NCBI RefSeq assembly: GCF_042680605.1
Contig: NZ_JBHUEE010000017.1
Coordinates: forward strand, 1 to 5,528
Length of the DNA stretch: 5,528 nt
Source of the DNA: Allobogoriella deserti
GTDB taxonomy: Bacteria; Actinomycetota; Actinomycetes; Actinomycetales; Actinomycetaceae
Direction of reading: 5' to 3'
Below the pieces are notes generated by a model. It worked only from the letters and a program-made list of their open reading frames with translations, was not told where the DNA came from and did no database searches. The translations under genes were made by a program, and so were the position numbers. This document shows positions 1 to 5,528 of the stretch, piece after piece. Each line of letters starts with the position of its first letter. Positions within the stretch are counted from its first letter, which is position 1.

Positions 1-306
1 ACACCAACCAAAAAAGCCAGCACGCAGGCATCCCACATGGCATCAAAAAACTTGGCACACTGTTGAGTTCTCAAAAAACAGACACACACCGTGCGAGCGC
101 GGACACCTCGGCCCGGCTCGATTCGGGGAAGTCCGACCGGCTCGCACCAGCTCGGCGAGCCTCATCGAGGTGCTTCGCTGTTGCTTCCGGCCCTCCCGGG
201 ACCGACGACAACCGGCAGATGCCGGAAGCGGGATCCTCGGGGTTCTGCTCCGGGGGACCGTCCTCGAGCTTTCCGCTCTTGTCCGTGCCTCCCGTCCGGT
301 GCAGCA
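1..306 (-). other. 5' leader of a ribosomal RNA operon (16S gene lies beyond position 1)
   Basis: No protein gene is supported here. On the minus strand the stretch runs from a predicted transcription start near 305 toward position 1. It contains the conserved actinobacterial rRNA leader motif (54-78) and then T-rich tracts near 12-16 and 45-50, as seen in leaders before 16S rRNA. The mature 16S 5' end is not in the window. The leader holds an inverted repeat (183-191 with 221-229) and a smaller one (139-145 with 155-161), so the precursor RNA is probably folded. Open frames across it on both strands give low-complexity Arg/Ser/Pro-rich products with no recognisable family. Assignment rests on the motif, the promoter upstream and knowledge of mycobacterial and related leaders. 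Confidence 0.75.
54..78 (-). promoter_or_regulatory. Conserved rRNA leader antitermination/processing motif (boxA region)
   Basis: The minus strand reads TTGAGAACTCAACAGTGTG within a T-rich context. This closely matches the element found in mycobacterial and other actinobacterial rrn leaders between the promoter and 16S, where the consensus is TTTGAGAACTCAATAGTGTG. In those organisms the region is linked to Nus-dependent antitermination and precursor processing. Orientation fixes the rRNA operon as minus strand, running off the left edge. The match is seen in the sequence; the function comes from the family. Confidence 0.8.
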
Positions 307-312
307 GGAAGT

Positions 313-341
313 ACATTACGGGCCGCCCGGGACCTCGTCAA
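313..341 (-). promoter_or_regulatory. rRNA operon promoter, sigma-A (sigma-70) type
   Basis: On the minus strand a -35 hexamer TTGACG (336-341) is followed by a 17-bp spacer and a -10 hexamer TAATGT (313-318). This fits the vegetative sigma factor consensus and the TAnnnT form usual in actinobacteria. It predicts a start near 305. It is the only strong promoter I found in the region between tyrS and the leader motif. A 6-bp stem (361-366 with 371-376) sits just upstream. The position, behind the terminators of tyrS and ahead of the rRNA leader motif, supports assignment to the rrn operon. Confidence 0.75.
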
Positions 342-411
342 CTGAGCACCGTGAGGCCCTCGCCACACCCGTGGCGGCGCGCTGACCTGCACAAACGCTT
401 GGGCGAGCCGG

Positions 412-444
412 CCGTGCCGCCGTCGGCTCGCGACGGCGGCACGG
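412..444 (-). terminator. Strong hairpin, likely tyrS terminator without U-tract
   Basis: A perfect 14-bp GC-rich inverted repeat (412-425 with 431-444) has a 5-base loop. It begins 111 bases downstream of the tyrS stop and lies about 70 bases upstream of the rRNA promoter. No T-run follows on either strand. Such U-less hairpins commonly act as terminators in high-GC actinobacteria. It most likely ends the argH-mpg-tyrS transcript before the rrn operon. Confidence 0.65.
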
Positions 445-466
445 TGAGAGCTGACCCACAGTCGTT

Positions 467-489
467 CACCGGCGTGTCACGCGCCGGTG
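467..489 (-). terminator. Second hairpin downstream of tyrS
   Basis: An 8-bp perfect inverted repeat (467-474 CACCGGCG with 482-489 CGCCGGTG) has a 7-base loop. It lies between the tyrS stop and the larger hairpin at 412-444. Together they look like tandem terminators or an mRNA 3'-end stabiliser. No U-tract is present, so the role is inferred from position. Confidence 0.4.
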
Positions 490-555
490 GCCTACGCATC
501 TGTGGCAGCGGCCGCTGTGGTCGTGCCGTCGGCAGGGCTTCAGCACGAGCGTGGC

Positions 556-1824
<1,269 letters not shown>

Positions 1825-1831
1825 TCGTCTG

Positions 1832-1837
1832 CCTTTC
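1832..1837 (-). promoter_or_regulatory. Ribosome binding site of tyrS
   Basis: GAAAGG on the minus strand lies 7 bases before the GTG at 1824. It decides the start in favour of GTG over the upstream in-frame ATG at 1953. Confidence 0.6.
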
Positions 1838-1850
1838 TGACTCTGTCGGG

Positions 1851-1888
1851 GGCCGGAACGGGCCGTTACCAGTGTGCCCTGTCCGGCC
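1851..1888 (-). repeat. Inverted repeat in the mpg-tyrS gap
   Basis: GGCCGGA (1851-1857) pairs perfectly with TCCGGCC (1882-1888), enclosing 24 bases that include the small near-palindrome AACGGGCCGTT. It fills most of the 70-bp gap between the mpg stop and the tyrS start. The tyrS binding site lies downstream of it on the minus strand and stays free. It could be a weak attenuator, an RNA-processing site or chance in GC-rich DNA. I see no T-box and no clear promoter here. Confidence 0.3.
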
Positions 1889-1894
1889 ACGGGA

Positions 1895-2524
1895 TCACGT
1901 GCGCCGACGGTGGCGTCGCACGCCCGGGCGGTAGGTCGAGACCGTGGGATCACCGTCGATCCAGAAGCGCCACGGGAACGTGGTCCCGTCGCCGCCGGGG
2001 CCCGTGAGCCCCACGCGGGGACCGGTCCTGACGTCCGCTCGTCTCGGCGGTGGCGCGAGCTCGAGTTCCGCGCGTCCGCCGACGGCCAGCTCGCGTCCGC
2101 TGTCCTGTCCGGTCAGGCCGAGGGCTTGGGCGAGCCGGGCCGGGCCACGGGCGAGGTCCCGGTCGGAGCGCGCTGCACGCCTCCGGGACCGGGCCAGGTC
2201 GATGCCCCGCACCACCTCGCCACCGCGGAGCAGCAGTGCCGAGGCGCTCCCGGGGCGGCCGCACACGATGTTGCTGCACCAGTGCATGCCGTAGGTGAAG
2301 TACACGTACAGCCGTCCGCCGGCGCCGAACATGGGGGCCGTCCGTGCCGTCTGCCCGCGGTAGGCATGGGAACCGGGGTCGAGCTCACCGCTGTAGGCCT
2401 CGACCTCGGTGAGCCGGATCGCGACGGCCCCCGCCTCGTCGCGTACGACGATGGTGCACCCGAGCATGTCCCACGCCGCCTCTTCGGCGGGTCGGCTCAG
2501 GAGCTCGGCCCAGGGAGTGCTCAT
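1895..2524 (-). CDS. mpg: 3-methyladenine DNA glycosylase, AAG/MPG family
   Basis: A base excision repair enzyme that flips out and removes alkylated purines such as 3-methyladenine, and hypoxanthine in some members, leaving an abasic site. The 209-residue product fits the family length of about 200. The core is intact: EVEAY with catalytic Glu42 and base-stacking Tyr44 (human AAG Glu125 and Tyr127), His53 in GSHAYRG (human His136), and LYVYFTYGMHWCSN with Tyr75 and Asn85 (human Tyr159 and Asn169). The C-terminus is Arg-rich (RRHRRRT). The start ATG at 2524 overlaps the argH stop as ATGA. There is no good Shine-Dalgarno sequence in front, so translation is probably coupled to argH. An upstream extension of the same frame runs inside argH and is not conserved. 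Other actinobacteria also place this gene just before tyrS. Confidence 0.95.
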   Translation of the reverse strand: MSTPWAELLSRPAEEAAWDMLGCTIVVRDEAGAVAIRLTEVEAYSGELDPGSHAYRGQTARTAPMFGAGGRLYVYFTYGMHWCSNIVCGRPGSASALLLRGGEVVRGIDLARSRRRAARSDRDLARGPARLAQALGLTGQDSGRELAVGGRAELELAPPPRRADVRTGPRVGLTGPGGDGTTFPWRFWIDGDPTVSTYRPGVRRHRRRT

Positions 2525-3984
2525 CCGGTCGGGTGGGAGCGCCCGTCCGCACCGGCTCGGCCCGCGGCCCAGGTCCGCAGCGCGCCCGACTGCTCCTGTG
2601 CACGGGCGAGCTGTTCGGACACCCGTACCGGCGCGGTCCCGCCCCGGCCGTCGCGTGAGGCGACCGAGCCTTCGATGGTGAGCACGTCGCGCACGGCGGG
2701 AGTCAGGTGGTCGCTGATCTGGGCCAGCTCGGCGTCGGTGAGATCGGGCAGGTCCTTGCCCTCCTCCTCGCAGCGGCGGACGCAGGCGCCGGCCACCTCG
2801 TGCGCCGCACGGAAGGGCACGCCCCGACGCACGAGCCACTCGGCGATGTCGGTGGCCAGCGAGAAGCCTTGCGGTGCGAGGGTCGACATCCGCTCGGTGT
2901 CGAACCGCAACGTCGCCACCATGCCCGAGACGGCCGGCAGGAGGACCTCGAGCGTGTCGACGGCGTCGAAGACGGGCTCCTTGTCCTCCTGGAGATCGCG
3001 GTTGTAAGCCAGCGGCAGCCCCTTGAGCGTGGCGAGCAGCCCGGCCAGGTCACCGATGAGCCGGCCGGACTTACCGCGCGCGAGCTCGGCGACGTCGGGG
3101 TTCTTCTTCTGCGGCATGATGCTCGAGCCGGTCGAGTAGGCGTCGTCGAGGCCGGCGAAGCCGAACTCCTTGGTCGCCCAGATGACGACGTCCTCACTGA
3201 GCCGGGACAGGTCTACGCCCGTCATCGCGCACACGAAGGCGAACTCGGCGACGACGTCGCGCGAGGCCGTGCCGTCGATGGAGTTCTCGACGGCGGCGTC
3301 GAACCCGAGGTCCGCCGCGACGGCGTCAGGATCCAGGCCGAGGGAGGACCCGGCCAGCGCACCGGATCCGTAGGGAGAGATACCTGCCCGTGCGTCCCAG
3401 TCTCGGAACCGCTGCACGTCCCGCAGCAGCGGCCACGCGTGCGCCAGGAGGTGATGTGCCAGCAGCACCGGCTGGGCGTGCTGGAGGTGTGTCCGGCCCG
3501 GCATGATTGCCGTCGGGTGCGCGGCCGCCTGCCCGACCAGCGCGTCCACGACGTCGAGGATCTTGCCGGCGAGCATGCCGGCGGCCGCACGCAGGTACAT
3601 CCGGACCTCGGTGGCGATCTGGTCGTTGCGCGAGCGCCCGGCACGGAGCTTGCCGCCGAGCTCCGGGCCGGCGCGTTCGATGAGGCCGCGTTCGAGTGCG
3701 GTGTGCACGTCCTCGTCCTCAGGCGCCGCCGCGAATGCCCCGGAGGCGACGTCGGCCTCGAGACGATCGAGAGCGTCGAGCATTCCGGCGAGTTCGTCCT
3801 TCTCGAGCAGGCCGGCGGAGTGCAGCACGCGGGCGTGGGCCCGGGACCCGGCAATGTCCTGCGGGGCGAGGCGCCAGTCGAAGTGCGTGGACCGGCTGAG
3901 CTCGGTGAGGGCGTCGGCCGGTCCGCCGGAGAAGCGGCCGCCCCACAGGCTGAGCCGGTCCGCGGAGGCGTCGGAAGAGGTCAT
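2521..3984 (-). CDS. argH: Argininosuccinate lyase
   Basis: The last enzyme of arginine synthesis. It cleaves argininosuccinate to arginine and fumarate and belongs to the fumarase/aspartase superfamily of cytoplasmic homotetramers. The 487-residue product is slightly longer than the usual 460-470. Visible signatures: LWGGRF (13-18), the substrate-binding segment RAGRSRNDQ (114-122), TH-LQHAQP with the catalytic His166, and the flexible signature loop GSSIMPQKKNPD (286-297) whose Ser287/Ser288 supplies the catalytic base. The ATG at 3984 is chosen because the conserved N-terminus starts about ten residues later; the frame stays open far upstream only because of high GC and would run antisense through arcA. 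The ribosome binding site is weak (GGGA near the start). It is the first gene of the unit, overlaps mpg by 4 bp, and argG is not adjacent on this side. Confidence 0.97.
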   Translation of the reverse strand: MTSSDASADRLSLWGGRFSGGPADALTELSRSTHFDWRLAPQDIAGSRAHARVLHSAGLLEKDELAGMLDALDRLEADVASGAFAAAPEDEDVHTALERGLIERAGPELGGKLRAGRSRNDQIATEVRMYLRAAAGMLAGKILDVVDALVGQAAAHPTAIMPGRTHLQHAQPVLLAHHLLAHAWPLLRDVQRFRDWDARAGISPYGSGALAGSSLGLDPDAVAADLGFDAAVENSIDGTASRDVVAEFAFVCAMTGVDLSRLSEDVVIWATKEFGFAGLDDAYSTGSSIMPQKKNPDVAELARGKSGRLIGDLAGLLATLKGLPLAYNRDLQEDKEPVFDAVDTLEVLLPAVSGMVATLRFDTERMSTLAPQGFSLATDIAEWLVRRGVPFRAAHEVAGACVRRCEEEGKDLPDLTDAELAQISDHLTPAVRDVLTIEGSVASRDGRGGTAPVRVSEQLARAQEQSGALRTWAAGRAGADGRSHPTG

Positions 3985-4113
3985 GGTCCCGATCTTGCCG
4001 TGCCGTGCCGCTCGGGTGCGAACCACGGCCGTTCCACGAACGCCGGGCAGGATCGGGATCGGTGACGGGTGGGGCCGCCGGTTTCCGCGGCACGGGCGTG
4101 AGAACGTAGGGCG
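3985..4113. promoter_or_regulatory. Divergent intergenic region between argH and arcA
   Basis: These 129 bp separate the two divergent start codons, so promoters for both units should lie here. I could not identify convincing -35/-10 pairs in either direction. No AT-rich ArgR-type operator (TGAAT...ATTCA) is visible. There are three tandem TGCCG units (3996-4010) and a repeated GATCGG (4051-4062), both of unknown meaning. The binding site of arcA is weak (AGGG close to the ATG). Confidence 0.45.
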
Positions 4114-5361
4114 ATGGTGACCGGTACGCCGTACGTGGGGTCGGAAGTGGGGCGTTTGCGGGAGGTGATCGTCCACCGCCCGGGGATCGAGCTGCTGCGC
4201 CTGACGCCCGAGACGATGGACGAGCTGCTCTTCGACGATCTGCTGTGGGTACGGCGCGCGCAGGAGGAGCACGCGGAGTTCTGTGCCGTGCTCGCCGGCG
4301 CCGGCGCCGAGGTGTTGGAGCTCTCCGACCTGGTGCGCGAGACCGTGACGGTGCCGGCGGCGCGGGAGTTCGTCCTCGAGCGGACCTTCGACGAGCGGGT
4401 GCACGGGCCGGCCGCGGCGCCGGTGCTGCGCGCGACGGCGGAGGCGATGGACGAGGCTCGGCTCACGGACCTGCTCATCGGCGGCCTGACCAAACGGGAG
4501 CTGCTCGAGCTCACCGACGAGCCGCGCTCGGTGGTCCTGCATGCGCTCGGCCCGGACGACCTCGTGGTCGCCCCGCTGCCGAACCATCTGTTCACCCGGG
4601 ACGCCTCCTGCTGGGTCTACGACGGCGTCGCGGTGAACTCGATGCGGATGCCGGCGCGCGTGCGCGAGTCGGTGACCTACGAGGCCGTCTACCGCTGGCA
4701 CCCGCGCTTCGCCGCTGCGACGTTCCACCGGTGGTCCGACGGCCCGGCCGACGGCGCGGCGACCGTGGAGGGCGGTGATGTCCTCGTTCTCGGTGGCGGC
4801 GCCGTCGTGGTGGGAATGAGCGAGCGCACGACACCCCAGGGGGTCGAACGGCTCGCCGAACGGCTGTTCGCCGCCGGCTCGGCCGACCGTGTCGTCGCGC
4901 TCGCGATGCCGAAGGCGCGGGCGTTCATGCACCTCGACACCGTGATGACGATGGTCGACGAACGCTCGTTCCTCACGTACGCCGACCTGGGGATGCTGCC
5001 GTCGTACACCATCACCCCTCGCGGCAGCGGGGCCGAGCCGGGTGAGGTCGAGCTGGAGATCGCCGACCACCCGCCCGAGCGCATGCACGCCGCGATCGCC
5101 GAGGCGCTCGGACGCGACGGCCTGCGCGTCCTCACCCCGGAGCAGGACGTCCACTCCGCGGCCCGCGAGCAGTGGGACGACGGGTGCAACGCGCTCGCGG
5201 TGGCCCCGGGTGTGGTCGTCACCTACGACCGGACGATGACGTCGAACAGCTACCTGCGCGAGTCCGGCGTCGAGGTGCTCGAGGTGCCGGGCGCCGAGCT
5301 CGGCCGGGGCCGCGGCGGGCCCCGGTGCATGAGTTGTCCGACCGTGCGCGAGGACCACTGA
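4114..5361 (+). CDS. arcA: Arginine deiminase
   Basis: Hydrolyses arginine to citrulline and ammonia, the first step of the arginine deiminase pathway; a guanidino-group-modifying enzyme with a five-bladed propeller fold. The 415-residue length is normal (Pseudomonas ArcA has 418). All key residues are present: substrate-binding Asp163 in FTRD (160-163), Glu219 in EGGD (219-222), His273 and Asp275 in HLDTVMT, and the nucleophile Cys405 in RCMSCP near the C-terminus. These match Asp166, Glu224, His278, Asp280 and Cys406 of the Pseudomonas enzyme, so it should be active. The N-terminal VGSEVGRLREVIVHRPG is also typical. Start choice between ATG 4114 and the next codon GTG 4117 is open; AGGG at 4108-4111 fits the GTG slightly better. 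It is divergent from argH. No arcB, arcC or arcD follows in the window, so it may act alone. Confidence 0.96.
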   Translation: MVTGTPYVGSEVGRLREVIVHRPGIELLRLTPETMDELLFDDLLWVRRAQEEHAEFCAVLAGAGAEVLELSDLVRETVTVPAAREFVLERTFDERVHGPAAAPVLRATAEAMDEARLTDLLIGGLTKRELLELTDEPRSVVLHALGPDDLVVAPLPNHLFTRDASCWVYDGVAVNSMRMPARVRESVTYEAVYRWHPRFAAATFHRWSDGPADGAATVEGGDVLVLGGGAVVVGMSERTTPQGVERLAERLFAAGSADRVVALAMPKARAFMHLDTVMTMVDERSFLTYADLGMLPSYTITPRGSGAEPGEVELEIADHPPERMHAAIAEALGRDGLRVLTPEQDVHSAAREQWDDGCNALAVAPGVVVTYDRTMTSNSYLRESGVEVLEVPGAELGRGRGGPRCMSCPTVREDH

Positions 5362-5371
5362 GCCGCCAGGT

Positions 5372-5428
5372 GCACATCATCGACAAGTCGGCACACCATC
5401 GACGAATCGGCACAGGAGTGACGAGTCG
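5372..5428. repeat. Three tandem 19-bp direct repeats
   Basis: The array starts 10 bases after the arcA stop. Copies are at 5372-5390 (GCACATCATCGACAAGTCG), 5391-5409 and 5410-5428. Copies 1 and 2 agree at 16 of 19 positions, and copy 3 agrees with each at 14 of 19. All begin GCACA and end in a partial dyad of the form GAC-RA-RTCG; copy 1 holds the perfect dyad CGAC-AA-GTCG. The regular spacing suggests protein binding sites, an insertion-sequence end with repeated transposase sites, or a minor duplication. No terminator-like hairpin for arcA is seen here. Confidence 0.65.
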
Positions 5429-5461
5429 CCGGCGGGTCAGACACCCCATGGCGTTTTGATG

Positions 5462-5528
5462 TCAAGCCGCAGCGTGGTGCTCGTGGGCCCAGGCCGTCGC
5501 TTCGTCGTAGGGGGTGCCGGTCTTCAGG
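5462..5528 (-). CDS. Partial C-terminal coding end, possibly a transposase
   Basis: On the minus strand, from the window edge to a TGA at 5462-5464, a frame gives 21 residues: LKTGTPYDEATAWAH then a His/Ala-rich tail. The TGTPYDEA segment resembles, from memory, C-termini of actinobacterial transposases of the IS110 kind, but the fragment is too short to assign a family. The opposite strand also has an open frame here starting ATG at 5459 (MSSRSVVLVG), with no ribosome binding site. Gene orientation is convergent with arcA. Treat both the coding call and the product as tentative. Confidence 0.35.
   Translation of the reverse strand, partial: LKTGTPYDEATAWAHEHHAAA

Noticed and set aside
506..517. 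Perfect 12-bp palindrome CAGCGGCCGCTG
   Set aside because: No loop for a stable hairpin and no partner site. Such palindromes occur by chance in DNA this rich in GC.
1825..1894. Possible T-box or separate tyrS promoter in the mpg-tyrS gap
   Set aside because: The gap is far too short for a T-box, and no convincing -35/-10 pair is present.
2707..4065. Plus-strand open frame (452 codons) opposite argH
   Set aside because: Antisense shadow of argH, created by GC-biased third positions; no conserved motif.
4245..4778. Second plus-strand frame inside arcA
   Set aside because: Gly/Ala/Arg-rich out-of-frame product within arcA; typical high-GC shadow.
3985..5358. Upstream extension of the argH frame through arcA
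   Set aside because: The extension is antisense to a complete arginine deiminase and the conserved lyase N-terminus begins right after the ATG at 3984.
5372..5428. CRISPR array
   Set aside because: The 19-bp units are directly adjacent with no spacers and are degenerate, so this is a tandem repeat and not a CRISPR array.

Overview
This window reads as chromosomal DNA of a high-GC actinobacterium. GC is high almost throughout, start codons include GTG, strong hairpins lack U-tracts, and the left edge carries the motif TTGAGAACTCAACAGTG typical of actinobacterial 16S rRNA leaders. The gene set and order suggest the Pseudonocardiaceae or relatives, but that placement is an inference.

Layout, left to right. 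Positions 1-555 hold no protein gene. Read on the minus strand they contain two hairpins behind tyrS, then a strong sigma-A type promoter (TTGACG, 17-bp spacer, TAATGT), then a long untranslated leader with the conserved rRNA antitermination/processing motif. A ribosomal RNA operon should therefore begin just beyond position 1. Positions 556-3984 hold a minus-strand gene run argH, mpg (AAG-family DNA glycosylase), tyrS. argH and mpg overlap by 4 bp (ATGA), and mpg and tyrS are 70 bp apart. Across a 129-bp intergenic region, arcA (arginine deiminase) is transcribed divergently on the plus strand (4114-5361).

Just after arcA lie three tandem 19-bp repeats (5372-5428). The final 67 bases can be read as the last 21 codons of a minus-strand gene cut by the window edge, possibly a mobile-element protein.

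Functionally, argH catalyses the last step of arginine synthesis, and the divergent arcA catalyses the first step of arginine breakdown to citrulline and ammonia. Citrulline can return to arginine through argG and argH, so the pair could form a cycle. No ornithine carbamoyltransferase or carbamate kinase gene is next to arcA here. mpg and tyrS are housekeeping genes (base excision repair and tRNA charging) that appear to be co-transcribed with argH and sit directly upstream of the rRNA operon. No exotic system is evident. The least explained parts are the 19-bp repeat array and the possible mobile-element edge at the right end.
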